Of a DNA stretch of 54,147 nucleotides, positions 1 through 8,455 are shown one piece after another. Within the stretch, counting starts at the first letter, position 1. The number at the start of each line of letters is the position of its first letter. A model generated the notes under the pieces. The model was not told the DNA's origin, did no database searches, and saw nothing but the letters and a program-made list of their open reading frames with translations. The position numbers were made by a program, and so were the translations under genes. Source of the stretch: Gemmatimonadetes bacterium 13_1_40CM_69_22. Its GTDB lineage: Bacteria; Gemmatimonadota; Gemmatimonadetes; Gemmatimonadales; GWC2-71-9. Location of the stretch: NCBI GenBank assembly GCA_001917665.1, contig MNEL01000034.1, positions 1 through 54,147 of the forward strand, given 5' to 3'.

Positions 1-1166
1 ACGCTTCTCTCGACGGTCGCCTGCCGGTCCCGCCACGCCGCTGCCAGCTGGTCGGGCCCGGCGCGAGCCGCATCCAGGAGGTGCCGGACCACGTTGCGGA
101 TCGGGATCAGGCCGTTCTTGATGTCGTGGTTCACCTGGCGGGCGAGGTCGCCTACGGCGATGCGGCGCTCGGCCTCACGCAGCTTCGCGGCCCCCGCTCG
201 TAGCCGCTCGGTCATCGCGCCCAACAGGCGGGTGAGCATGCCGATCTCGTCGCCGCGCGCGCTCTCGAACGTCACGTCGAGCCGCTCCATGTCGATCTCG
301 GCGGTGCGGCGCGCCAGCTCCCCGAGGGGGCGGCTGATCAAACTGGACAGCCAGCTCGCGAGCAGCAGCGCGATTGCAGCCGTGAGGAGGGCCGCCGCGA
401 CGAAGGCCACATCCACGCGCCGGCGCAACGCCACGAGGGGAGCGAGCGAGTGCGTGATCACGATCCGCGCTTCGCGCAGGCGGGCGGAGTCGCCGAGGGC
501 GACGAAGGGCACCGCGAACGCGCTCACAACGTGTGCCGCCGTGTCGACGCGCACGAGCGTATCCGACGGGAGGGCGGGGGAGACGGTCAGCTCGGAGTCG
601 GGAGCGAGCCGCGCCAGGAAACTCGAGTCCACGGCCACACCGCCCACGAGCGTGAAACGGCGGCCGCCGAGCCGCAGCGAGTCGACCCGTGCCAGCGCCA
701 GCAGCGCGGCCTCCGCGGTGCGGGCCTCGACCAGCGCCATGCCGCCCGGCGCGGCCGCGAGCAGGCGCGGGAGCTCCGGCTCGAGCCGGTCGTATTCGTT
801 CCGGAAGTGGCCCGAGCTGATGATGCGACCCTGGTCGTCCTGGATCTGCAGCATCGCCAGGCCCGTGAAGCGCATGGCGCTGCCGGCGTAGTCCAGGAGA
901 TACTCACGCTCGACGCCCTGCAGCGCGGCGAGCCTGAACCGATTGTCTGTCGCGAGCGCTTGCTTCAGGGCGTCGAGTCGAGCGGCAATCCCGGCGCTGT
1001 CTCGGCTCAGGTCCGTGCGGATCACCGCCGCGAGCGACGCCACCCGCCGTTGGTATTCGGCGGTCAGGCGGTCCGCCATGTCCGCGCGCACGCGCACTCC
1101 GAACACGGCGAGGGGGACGAGCACGACGACGCCGAACCCGAAGAGGACGCGGGCACGGAAGCTCAT
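1..1166 (-). CDS. Sensor histidine kinase with HAMP domain (3' end beyond window)
   Basis: Membrane sensor kinase; 388 residues are in the window and the ATP-binding domain lies outside it. An N-terminal membrane segment (about residues 7-24) is followed by a roughly 220-residue extracytoplasmic region, a second membrane segment (about 250-270, rich in Ala/Leu/Ile), and a HAMP-like linker starting at SRPLGELARRTAEID. The H-box reads NHDIKNGLIPIRN (His near residue 346), the form found in NtrY-like kinases. The ATG at 1166 overlaps the stop of the upstream solute-binding gene (ATGA), so the two are translationally coupled. The ligand is unknown; coupling to a binding protein suggests a solute sensed in the periplasm, which is inference. 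Confidence 0.85.
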   Translation of the reverse strand, partial: MSFRARVLFGFGVVVLVPLAVFGVRVRADMADRLTAEYQRRVASLAAVIRTDLSRDSAGIAARLDALKQALATDNRFRLAALQGVEREYLLDYAGSAMRFTGLAMLQIQDDQGRIISSGHFRNEYDRLEPELPRLLAAAPGGMALVEARTAEAALLALARVDSLRLGGRRFTLVGGVAVDSSFLARLAPDSELTVSPALPSDTLVRVDTAAHVVSAFAVPFVALGDSARLREARIVITHSLAPLVALRRRVDVAFVAAALLTAAIALLLASWLSSLISRPLGELARRTAEIDMERLDVTFESARGDEIGMLTRLLGAMTERLRAGAAKLREAERRIAVGDLARQVNHDIKNGLIPIRNVVRHLLDAARAGPDQLAAAWRDRQATVERS

Positions 1167-2461
1167 CGCGCCACGAGCCGAACGGCTCCGTCCCAGTCGA
1201 CGCTCAGGCGCGGCAGGCCACGGCGGGCCAGCAGATGCGTGCGCGTGTCGATGAGCGGCGTGATCGAGCCGCGCAGCACCCAGGCGGGAAGCTGCCGGGC
1301 GGCCGCGCAGGCGTCGGCGGTCCGGCGCCGGACCCGGAGCACGTACGCCGCTTCGGTGCCGCCGCGGAACGCCGGCTCGAAGGCCGTGCGCGCGAGACCC
1401 GCGACGACGGCGCCCCGGCCGAACGCGGCGAGGCCGACGAGGCGTGCGGCGAGGTCGCGCGCGTCGCGGTCTGCCTGCTCGTACACGACGCGCCGCCGCG
1501 GCGGGACAGTGGGCGACGCCGGCTCGGCCGGAAGGCCGCAGCGCTTGACATCGGCGAACCAGAACCGCCCATCGTCCGCCTGAGCGGGTCGCGCGTCGAC
1601 GTGCACCGCCTGCGGCAGGCTTTCGAGGCGAAGGGCACCGACGTCGAGGCCGCTCCCCTCGGGCGCCAGCAGAACGTATGTGTGATCCCACTCGAGCGGG
1701 ACGTCCTGATACCCCGAGCGGGTGCGGGCGTATTCGAGCGCGGCTGGATCGCTCGTGAGGAGCAGGTTCACGTTCCCGTCGATGGCATCGCGAGCGTCGC
1801 TCGCGGTTGTGACGGTCACCTTGATGGCCGGCAGCGCGGCGCCCGGCACCGGGCTCGCCCAGAGCGCGTCGCCCGCCGCGGCGGCGCCGGTCGTCCAGTG
1901 ATTCCCCGTCCCGATCGGCCAGCCGCCGCCCGGAGCGGACTTGGTCACCGCGAGCGCGGGGTCGGCGAAGCGCTGAAACGACAGGCCAGACGGATCGATG
2001 CCGAGCGTCCGATCGTCCAGGATCGTGATGGCTTGAGCGGTACTCGCGTCGCGCGCCCGCCAGGCGGCCAGCACGTCCCGAGCCGTCACCGGCGCCCCGT
2101 CCCAGAAGCGTGCATCGGCTCGGAGGGTGACGGTCCAGCGGCCTGCGGCGCCCTGCTCCCAGGATCGGGCGAGGGCGGGAAGGACGCGTCCCTGGCAGTC
2201 CACGCGGATCAGCGTCTCGTACAGCTGTGCGAAGACAAACCGCTCCGCGACGTTGTACGGCACCGGGGCGTGCGCCGGGTCCACCGGCTCGGTGAGCGCG
2301 ACCGTGACGGTGTCGCGCGGCGTGGTCCGCCCGGTCGCGATCAAGCACGTCGTATCCGATGGAGCCGCTGCGGGCGGCGGCAGCTCGCTGCCCGGCGCGG
2401 CCCCGCGGCAGGCCGCGACCAGCAAGCCGGCGAGGAGGACGAGGCGGGACGAGGGGATCAC
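1163..2461 (-). CDS. Family-5 extracellular solute-binding lipoprotein
   Basis: 432 residues with a GTG start. The N-terminus is a lipoprotein signal with lipobox LLVAAC (Cys18), so the mature protein is membrane-anchored on the periplasmic side. The stretch around residues 80-140 (AERFVFAQLYETLIR, then LARSWEQ, then FWDGAPVTARDVLAAW) is the signature of oligopeptide/nickel-type SBP_bac_5 proteins. It is shorter than typical members (500-550 residues). No ABC permease or ATPase of the Opp/Dpp type is next to it; instead it overlaps a histidine kinase by 4 nt. It may therefore act as a sensory binding protein rather than a transport component (inference). Confidence 0.8.
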   Translation of the reverse strand: MIPSSRLVLLAGLLVAACRGAAPGSELPPPAAAPSDTTCLIATGRTTPRDTVTVALTEPVDPAHAPVPYNVAERFVFAQLYETLIRVDCQGRVLPALARSWEQGAAGRWTVTLRADARFWDGAPVTARDVLAAWRARDASTAQAITILDDRTLGIDPSGLSFQRFADPALAVTKSAPGGGWPIGTGNHWTTGAAAAGDALWASPVPGAALPAIKVTVTTASDARDAIDGNVNLLLTSDPAALEYARTRSGYQDVPLEWDHTYVLLAPEGSGLDVGALRLESLPQAVHVDARPAQADDGRFWFADVKRCGLPAEPASPTVPPRRRVVYEQADRDARDLAARLVGLAAFGRGAVVAGLARTAFEPAFRGGTEAAYVLRVRRRTADACAAARQLPAWVLRGSITPLIDTRTHLLARRGLPRLSVDWDGAVRLVAR

Positions 2462-2528
2462 GGGCTCGGGCTCCGGCGGGTGGTTTTGGAACGATACCCA
2501 GAGCCGGCAGCCGCAGCCAGGACGTCGG

Positions 2529-2924
2529 TTACGCGCGCGGTTTGCGCGTCATCAGCGCGAGCACGTTCCCCTCAGGGTCGCGGAAGTCGGCCAGCCAGAG
2601 CTCGTAGTCCGGGGCCCGGTGCACGAGGTGCGGCTCGGTGATGAACTCGACGCCCCGGCCGCGCAGCGTCGTGTGCGCCGATTCGATGTCCGGTACGAGG
2701 TAGTAGACGAGCGACGCCGGGTGGTCGAATTCGGGCGTCTCGGGGACGCCGAGCATGAGAGTCGTCGCACCGCACTGGAAGAACGCCATCTGCGGCGGCG
2801 CTAGGAAGAGAAAGGGGATGCCCAGCGTGTCGCGGTAGAAGCGCACGGCGCGATCGAGATCGCGGGCGCGGACGAAGATCTGCCCGATGGCGGAAAGGCC
2901 GAACTGTGTGGTCGTGGCGGTCAT
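2529..2924 (-). CDS. VOC (glyoxalase/bleomycin-resistance) family protein
   Basis: 131-residue single VOC module. After the first strand (IGQIFVRARDLDRAVRFYRDTLG) come two beta-alpha-beta-beta-beta units, ending in YELWLADFRDPEGNVLALM, the usual position of the last metal-ligand Glu in this fold. VOC proteins bind a divalent metal and act as lyases, isomerases, dioxygenases or resistance proteins; the substrate cannot be told from sequence. The ATG overlaps the TGA of aguA (ATGA), so it is expressed with the agmatine catabolic genes. A link to polyamine metabolism is only contextual. Confidence 0.85.
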   Translation of the reverse strand: MTATTTQFGLSAIGQIFVRARDLDRAVRFYRDTLGIPFLFLAPPQMAFFQCGATTLMLGVPETPEFDHPASLVYYLVPDIESAHTTLRGRGVEFITEPHLVHRAPDYELWLADFRDPEGNVLALMTRKPRA

Positions 2925-4018
2925 TGCTCACCCCCCGCTGCAGGTTCCTGCTGGGTTAAACAATGCAGCGTGCCCAGTCCCCACACCAGGTCCACTGCAT
3001 GAATCCCCACCACCGGCCGGTCCATCAGCTCGGCGAGCAGTCCGAGCGCGACCCGATCGTTAGCATCGTTGAACGTCGGCACCAGGACGGCGCCGTTCGC
3101 GATGTAGAAATTGGCATAGCTCGCCGGCAGCCGCTGGCCGTCGCAGTAGCGCGGCGCGGGCATCGGCAGGGCGACGACCTCGATCTTCGAACCGTCTTCG
3201 AGCCGCATCCCTTCGAGCCGCTCGCGATTCTCTCGCAGGGCCCGATAGTTGGCATCGTGGGCATCGGTCTCGCTACACAGCACGACGGTCCGCGCGTCGA
3301 CGAAGCGGCACAGGTCGTCGACGTGACCGTGGGTGTCGTCTCCGGCGATGCCCTTGCCCAACCACAGCACGTTCGTCACGCCCAAAAGCTGCCGCAGGAC
3401 CTGCTCCAGCTCGGCGCGCGACAGGCCGGGGTTCCGCACCTGGACTTCACGGTCGAGCAGACACTCCTCGGTGGTGAGGAGCGTGCCCCGGCCGTTCACA
3501 TCGATGCTGCCCCCCTCAAGCACCACGTCGCGCTCGCCCGCCCGCGCGCGAAACACACGCAGGCCGAGCCGCTGCGCCGCTCGCTCGGGCACCTGGTCGT
3601 CCTTCTTCCAGTCGGGGTACTTCGCCCAGGCGGTGAAACGGAACCGCGCGACGGCGACCTCGGGCCGGGGCGGGCGGTCGCACCGCACGAACAGGGGGCC
3701 GAAATCGCGGGTCCAGCCGCGGTTCGTGGGGAACCGGAAGAACTCGACGCGTGCGCGGTCGGCGCCGACCCGCGCGAGCACGCGCAGCGCCCGGCGCTCG
3801 TGCGCGGCCGAATTCACCAGGATCCGCACGATCTCGCCCGGCGCCAGTTTGCGCACGATCTCGCCGTACACCCACGGGATCGGTGCGATCTTGCCCGGCC
3901 AGTCGCTCGCGTTGTGCGGCCAGCCGATCCATGTGGCGTGATGCGGCTCCCACTCGGCGGGCATGCGGAAGCCGAGGGCGGCAGGAGAGGCGCGGTCGGG
4001 AGAGGCGCCGTCGGCCAT
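2921..4018 (-). CDS. aguA: Agmatine deiminase
   Basis: 365 residues, full length for the family. It hydrolyses agmatine to N-carbamoylputrescine plus ammonia in the cytoplasm. Diagnostic motifs are present: the N-terminal MPAEWEPHHATWIGWPHN, the substrate-binding WTRDFGPLFV, LEGGSIDVNGRGTLLTTEECLL, the catalytic HGHVDDLCRF, and the nucleophile in GLGTLHCLTQQEP near the C-terminus. It starts 6 nt after the stop of aguB and overlaps the VOC gene downstream, giving an aguB-aguA-VOC operon. Peptidyl-arginine deiminases of the same superfamily are an alternative, but the presence of aguB next door makes agmatine deiminase the better call. Confidence 0.95.
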   Translation of the reverse strand: MADGASPDRASPAALGFRMPAEWEPHHATWIGWPHNASDWPGKIAPIPWVYGEIVRKLAPGEIVRILVNSAAHERRALRVLARVGADRARVEFFRFPTNRGWTRDFGPLFVRCDRPPRPEVAVARFRFTAWAKYPDWKKDDQVPERAAQRLGLRVFRARAGERDVVLEGGSIDVNGRGTLLTTEECLLDREVQVRNPGLSRAELEQVLRQLLGVTNVLWLGKGIAGDDTHGHVDDLCRFVDARTVVLCSETDAHDANYRALRENRERLEGMRLEDGSKIEVVALPMPAPRYCDGQRLPASYANFYIANGAVLVPTFNDANDRVALGLLAELMDRPVVGIHAVDLVWGLGTLHCLTQQEPAAGGEQ

Positions 4019-4024
4019 CAGCGC

Positions 4025-4972
4025 TCAGCGGTCAGGGGTCGATGGGTCCCGGCTGCCGGCTGACGGCGCATTATCGATGAACCTGCTGCCAATCCCCGCG
4101 TACGCGTCGATCCGCCGATCCCGCAGGAACGGCCAGCCGCGGCGCACTTCCTCGATACGCGCGAGGTCGACCTCCGCAATCAGGACCGCCTCACGATCCT
4201 GCGGGGCCTCCGCGAGGATCGCGCCGAACGGATCCGCCAGGAACGACGAGCCCCAGAACTGGATGCCGTCCGCGCTCCCGCCGGCGAGCCGCTCGTGGCC
4301 CACGCGGTTTACCGCGGCGACGTAACAGCCGTTGGCGATGGCGTGGCTGCGCTGGATGGTGCGCCAGGCGTCGAGCTGCTCGGCGCCGTGCGTCGCCTTC
4401 TCCTGGGGGTGCCAGCCGATGGCCGTCGGATAACAGAGCAGCGTGGCGCCCTGCAGCGCCGTGAGGCGCGCGCCCTCCGGATACCATTGATCCCAGCACA
4501 CGAGCGTGCCGATCCGCCCTACGCGCGTGTCGAACGCCCGGAAGCCCAGGTCGCCGGGTGTAAAGTAGAACTTCTCGTAATAGGCGGGATCGTCGGGGAT
4601 GTGCATCTTGCGATAGATCCCCACGATACGCCCGTCGGCGTCGATCACCGCCGCGCTGTTGTGATACAGCCCCGGCGCCCGCCGCTCGAACACCGGCGCG
4701 ATCACCACGACCCCGGCTCGCTGCGCCGCCTTCGCCAGGGCCTCGGTGCTCGGCCCGGGCACCGGCTCCGCGAGGTCGAACAACGCGGCGTCCTCGCGTT
4801 GCGCGAAGTACAGCGAGCGAAACAGCTCCGGGAGACAGATGAGCCGGGCCCCGGCCGCCGCCGCCTCTTCGACCTTCGCGACGCCCTGCTTGAGGTTCGC
4901 GTCCGGATCGGCCGACATCGCCATCTGGATGAGCCCGATCTTGTATTTGGTCGGCGGCTGCGCGCTGTTCAT
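4025..4972 (-). CDS. aguB: N-carbamoylputrescine amidase
   Basis: 315 residues of the nitrilase (carbon-nitrogen hydrolase) superfamily; it converts N-carbamoylputrescine to putrescine, CO2 and ammonia. The catalytic triad is visible: Glu in ICLPELFRSLYF, Lys in YRKMHIPDDPAYYEKFYF, and Cys in GTLVCWDQWYPEGARL. The GTHGAEQLDAW/AVNRVGHE-type C-terminal region matches AguB more than generic nitrilases. I chose the ATG at 4972 because MNSAQPPTKYKIGLIQMAM aligns with family N-termini; an in-frame upstream start at 5038 would add 22 unconserved residues. With aguA it forms a two-step route from agmatine to putrescine. Confidence 0.93.
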   Translation of the reverse strand: MNSAQPPTKYKIGLIQMAMSADPDANLKQGVAKVEEAAAAGARLICLPELFRSLYFAQREDAALFDLAEPVPGPSTEALAKAAQRAGVVVIAPVFERRAPGLYHNSAAVIDADGRIVGIYRKMHIPDDPAYYEKFYFTPGDLGFRAFDTRVGRIGTLVCWDQWYPEGARLTALQGATLLCYPTAIGWHPQEKATHGAEQLDAWRTIQRSHAIANGCYVAAVNRVGHERLAGGSADGIQFWGSSFLADPFGAILAEAPQDREAVLIAEVDLARIEEVRRGWPFLRDRRIDAYAGIGSRFIDNAPSAGSRDPSTPDR

Positions 4973-5084
4973 GGGGGAGAACACTACTGTGTTCGGGCCG
5001 GACGCGCACCGGGCGCGCGGGTTCACCCGCCCACACACGGGACGCCTTTACACGCTGGGCGTAGTGATATCGATTCTTTACTCC

Positions 5085-5186
5085 ATGCGCGGACTCCTGG
5101 TCGCACTCGTGGCTGGCCTCACCGGTTCCGCGACGCCCGTCCGGCAGCCGGGCGGCCACCATGTCCGACCGTCGGCGCGATGGTAG
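5085..5186 (+). CDS. Possible 33-residue hydrophobic leader peptide
   Basis: A short reading frame beginning MRGLLVALVAGLTGSA looks like a secretion signal and ends with TAG at 5184-5186, overlapping the ATG of the next gene (5180) by 7 nt in another frame. It could be a leader peptide coupled to translation of the membrane protein, or chance. No clear ribosome-binding site precedes it and its remainder is low in character. Confidence 0.2.
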   Translation: MRGLLVALVAGLTGSATPVRQPGGHHVRPSARW

Positions 5187-6556
5187 AGCGCGAGCCCCTG
5201 GTGCGGCAGGCAAGGCTGTGGTTCGGGTTGCTCGCTTCGGTCGACCGCCGCACCTATCTCACGAACGGCCTCGCCCTGATGGGATTCAAGTACGCGGTCG
5301 ACGCGGGGGCGGTGGGTCTCGCGACCGGTCGCTTCTGGTCGCCGCTCGATTACCTGCTACCGTTCTATCTGCTGCGGGCCGAAAAGCTCGCCGGCGCGCC
5401 CGCCTGGTTCCTTCCGGCATTCGTCGTCTGGACGCTGCCGTTCCTGTGGATCGGCGTCGCCATGACGCTGCGCCGGGCGGTGGACGCCGGGCGGTCGCCG
5501 TGGCTGGCGCTGGCCTTCTTCGTCCCTCTCTTGAACTACGTCGTGATGCTCACCCTGTGCGGCCTGCCCACGGTGCCGCTCAGTCCCCGGGAGGAGCATG
5601 CGGGAGGTCGGACCGTGGACGCGCGGCTCGTCGTCGCGCTGTACGGCATCGCCGCCGGGCTCGCCGTGGCGCTGCCCACGGTTCTGTTGAACGTCTATGT
5701 GCTACGCCGTTACTCGACGTCCCTGTTCTTGGGTACTCCGTTCACGCTTGGTGCAGTGACCGCCTACGTGTTCAACCGCGCCGCACCGCAGGGGCCCGGG
5801 GCTACGGCGCAGGTCGTGAGCTTGAGCCTCGTGCTGCTCGCCGGCGCCATGCTGCTCTTCGCCCTCGAGGGCCTCGTGTGCGTGGTGCTCGCGTTGCCCC
5901 TGGCGCTCGCGCTGGCAATCCTCGGCGGGATCTTCGGCAGAGCGATCGCGCTCCATACGCCGGGTCGGGCCGGGCATCTCGCCAGCCTCGTGCTAGCGGC
6001 ACCACTGCTCGCCGGGCTCGACGAGGCGCGTGGGCCCTCCCCGACGCCGCCGTACCAGGTGGAGGACTCCGTCGTGGTCGCGGCCCCGCGTGCGGTGGTG
6101 TGGCGCCAGGTGGTGAGCTTCAGCGAGCTCGCCTCGCCCACTGAGGCGCTGTTCCGGCTCGGCGTCGCCTACCCGCGGCGCGCCCGGATCGACGGGGCGG
6201 GGGCGGGCGCGATCCGCTACTGCGAGTTCTCGACGGGGACGTTCGTGGAGCCGATCACGGAGTGGGCGGCGCCGGGCCGGCTGTCGTTCGACATCACGGC
6301 GCAGCCCGTACCGCTGCGCGAGCTGTCCCCCTACGGGGCGATCGCGCCGCCGCACCTGCACGGCTCCTTCCGCGCCCGGCGCGGCGCGTTCCGATTGACT
6401 GAGCTTCCGGGCCGCCGTACGCTGTTGGTCGGCGCCACGTGGTACGAGCTTGACATCGAGCCACGGACGTACTGGAAGGCGCTTGCGGATCCGATCGTGT
6501 CGGCGATCCACCGGCGCGTCCTCGAGCACATCAAACGCTTGTCGGAGGCTTCATGA
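5180..6556 (+). CDS. Multi-pass membrane protein with C-terminal SRPBCC-like domain
   Basis: 458 residues starting MVEREPLVRQARLWFGLL. The N-terminal half holds several membrane segments (for example LAFFVPLLNYVVMLTLCGL, LVVALYGIAAGLAVALP, and AMLLFALEGLVCVVLALPLALALAIL) and resembles DUF805-type proteins in the arrangement 'RRAVDAGRSPWLAL'. From about residue 290 a soluble domain begins with EDSVVVAAPRAVVWRQVVSF, the typical first strand and helix of polyketide-cyclase/START-like SRPBCC folds, ending with the long C-terminal helix IVSAIHRRVLEHIKRL. Its stop overlaps the ATG of the downstream serine hydrolase (ATGA). Ligand and role are unknown. Confidence 0.75.
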   Translation: MVEREPLVRQARLWFGLLASVDRRTYLTNGLALMGFKYAVDAGAVGLATGRFWSPLDYLLPFYLLRAEKLAGAPAWFLPAFVVWTLPFLWIGVAMTLRRAVDAGRSPWLALAFFVPLLNYVVMLTLCGLPTVPLSPREEHAGGRTVDARLVVALYGIAAGLAVALPTVLLNVYVLRRYSTSLFLGTPFTLGAVTAYVFNRAAPQGPGATAQVVSLSLVLLAGAMLLFALEGLVCVVLALPLALALAILGGIFGRAIALHTPGRAGHLASLVLAAPLLAGLDEARGPSPTPPYQVEDSVVVAAPRAVVWRQVVSFSELASPTEALFRLGVAYPRRARIDGAGAGAIRYCEFSTGTFVEPITEWAAPGRLSFDITAQPVPLRELSPYGAIAPPHLHGSFRARRGAFRLTELPGRRTLLVGATWYELDIEPRTYWKALADPIVSAIHRRVLEHIKRLSEAS

Positions 6557-7674
6557 AGCGGGCGCTAGGCCTCGTTCTGGTTGCGGCAGCGGTTCTCGCC
6601 TCGTGGGTCGATCGCAGCGTCGCCGGTGGCCAGACGACGTGCGTGTCGCGCGCCGCCGCGCCGGTCCCGCCAGCCTACGCGGCGACCGTCGCGCGCGCCC
6701 ATGCCGTCGTGTGCGACCAGCTGGCGGGCCGCATCGCCGGCCTGCAGGTGGCGGTCGGCGTCGACGGCAAACTCGTGTGGTCGGAGGGATTCGGCTATGC
6801 AGATGTCGCCCGCAAGGTCCCGGTCACCGCCGAGACGCAGTTCCGGATCGGGAGCGTGTCCAAGCCGCTCACCGCCACCGCCGTCGCGCTGCTGTACGAG
6901 CAGGGGAAGCTCGACCTCGATGCGCCGGTGCAGCGCTACGTCCCGTCGTTTCCCGACAAGGGCCGCCCGATCACGACGCGCCAGCTGGCGGGCCACCTCG
7001 CGGGCATCCGGCACTATCGCGGCGATGAGTTTCTCTTGAACCGCCATTTCAACACCGTGCTCGAGGGGCTCACGATCTTCCAGGGCGACGCGCTGCTCTT
7101 CCCTCCGGGCACGAAATTCTCCTATTCGACCTACGGCTGGAACCTGATCTCGGCGGTGGTGGAGGGCGCGGCGGGGCAGGACTTCCTGAGTTACATGAGC
7201 CGGAACGTGTTCCGGCCGCTGGGCATGACCCACACCGCGCCGGACCGCGTGGACAGCCTGATGCCGAACCGCACCCGCTTCTACGAGCGCGCGGGGGACA
7301 GCGGGTTCGTGGCGGCGCCGCCGGTGGACAACAGTTACAAGTGGGCCGGCGGCGGCTTCGTGTCCACCGCCGAGGACCTCGTGAAGTTCGGCTCGGCCAT
7401 GCTCCAGCCGGGGTTCCTCAAGGCCGAGACGCTCGAGCTGCTCTTCACCTCACAAAAGACGACCGCGGGCGAGCCGACCGGCTACGGGATCGGCTGGTTC
7501 GTGGGCACGGACAGCCTGGGCCACCGCTGGGTGTTCCACGGCGGCGGCTCGGTGGGGGGAACCACGGCGTTCGGCGTGGACCGCGACTCGCGGATCGTCG
7601 TCGCCATCACGTCGAATCTGACCAACGCGCCGCTCGAGCCGGGAGAGGCGATTCAACGGCTGTTCGATCGATAG
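6553..7674 (+). CDS. LACTB-like serine hydrolase (class C beta-lactamase family)
   Basis: 373 residues with an N-terminal signal peptide (MKRALGLVLVAAAVLASWVD). The SxxK nucleophile motif is SVSK in FRIGSVSKPLTATAVALLYEQ. Other segments are strikingly like mitochondrial LACTB: LAGHLAGIRHYRGDEF, LLFPPGTKFSYSTYGWNLI, and NSYKWAGGGFVSTAEDLVKFG. The third active-site element is HGGGSVGG. These proteins are serine peptidases or esterases; actual beta-lactam hydrolysis is not implied. Likely periplasmic or secreted. The gene overlaps the membrane/SRPBCC gene by 4 nt, suggesting co-expression. Confidence 0.88.
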   Translation: MKRALGLVLVAAAVLASWVDRSVAGGQTTCVSRAAAPVPPAYAATVARAHAVVCDQLAGRIAGLQVAVGVDGKLVWSEGFGYADVARKVPVTAETQFRIGSVSKPLTATAVALLYEQGKLDLDAPVQRYVPSFPDKGRPITTRQLAGHLAGIRHYRGDEFLLNRHFNTVLEGLTIFQGDALLFPPGTKFSYSTYGWNLISAVVEGAAGQDFLSYMSRNVFRPLGMTHTAPDRVDSLMPNRTRFYERAGDSGFVAAPPVDNSYKWAGGGFVSTAEDLVKFGSAMLQPGFLKAETLELLFTSQKTTAGEPTGYGIGWFVGTDSLGHRWVFHGGGSVGGTTAFGVDRDSRIVVAITSNLTNAPLEPGEAIQRLFDR

Positions 7675-7681
7675 CGCGCCG

Positions 7682-8404
7682 TCAGCTTCTGGCCTGCTTC
7701 CACTGCCGGGGATCGAACAGCGCGTCGGCGAGCGGCGCGTCGGTCTTGATCTCGGTGTACTCTTCGAGCCAGCGTTCCTGCCCATCCACCAGGAACGCCA
7801 CCTCGGCCGAGAGCCAGGCGCCGCCTACCAGCTGATACTTGTTGAACCGGATGTCGCTGATGCGGCTCGTGTCACGCTGGCCCGGCTCGAGCAGCCGCAC
7901 GAACACGAGGCGCTCGCGGTCCACCCAGAACTGCCGGGCGCGCAGGTCGCCTGCCTTCGCGCCCACGACGTACACGGGGCGCCCCTGCCACGTGTCTTCG
8001 TGCACCGTCGCGAGGTCGAATTTGAGCTGCTCGAGCCGCGCCGCCGTGCGCTCCGCGGGCTCGAAGTAGACGTCGAAGCCGAGCACCATCAGCGGATGAA
8101 TGAACGCCGACGCATTGCCGAGCGTGTCGGCCTTGAAGACGAACTGGGAATCGTTGACGAACAGCAGGCCGTTGCCCGAGTCGGCCGGCGCGAACTCGAT
8201 GCGCAGCTTCCCAGGCAGGGCGGCATACTCGTGCCAGATCGAGTGCTCCTGCGAGCCGTCCGGCCGGGTCGCGGTGTTCTTCTGGACGAACGTGAGCGTG
8301 CGATACCATTTGCCGGCATAGCGGTCGTGCATCGCCTTGAGCACGTCACGCCCGCTCGGCGGCGACGCTGCGAGCGCGGATACGAGCAGTAGATGATGCA
8401 GCAC
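7682..8404 (-). CDS. Exported LolA-like outer-membrane lipoprotein-sorting family protein
   Basis: 240 residues if translation starts at the GTG at 8404, which is preceded by a good GGGAGG Shine-Dalgarno 4-5 nt upstream. The N-terminus VLHHLLLVSALAASPPSG is a signal peptide. The body (ALKAMHDRYAGKWYRTLTFVQ, LPGKLRIEFAP, GNGLLFVNDSQFVF, and late FWVDRERLVFVRLLE) has the pattern of the LolA/LppX-like half-barrel fold used by DUF4292/outer-membrane lipoprotein-sorting proteins. It follows the two-component genes in the same direction, 49 nt downstream, separated by a palindrome. Substrate unknown. Confidence 0.65.
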   Translation of the reverse strand: MLHHLLLVSALAASPPSGRDVLKAMHDRYAGKWYRTLTFVQKNTATRPDGSQEHSIWHEYAALPGKLRIEFAPADSGNGLLFVNDSQFVFKADTLGNASAFIHPLMVLGFDVYFEPAERTAARLEQLKFDLATVHEDTWQGRPVYVVGAKAGDLRARQFWVDRERLVFVRLLEPGQRDTSRISDIRFNKYQLVGGAWLSAEVAFLVDGQERWLEEYTEIKTDAPLADALFDPRQWKQARS

Positions 8405-8419
8405 TGATCCTCCCTTGTA

Positions 8420-8455
8420 AGACGTCAGACGTCTGATATCTGACGTCTGATGTCT
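8420..8455. repeat. Imperfect palindrome between response regulator and LolA-like gene
   Basis: Two 14-nt arms (8420-8433 and 8442-8455, one mismatch) built of the word GACGTCTGA flank an 8-nt centre TGATATCT. On the minus strand it begins at the last bases of the response-regulator gene and ends 15 nt before the GTG start of the next gene. It could be a transcription attenuator, an mRNA-stabilising hairpin or a protein-binding operator. No T-tract follows. Confidence 0.6.

Noticed and set aside
4295-5179. Long plus-strand open frame upstream of the SRPBCC gene
   Set aside because: It is antisense to aguB, which has catalytic motifs; only the part from 5180 has protein character.
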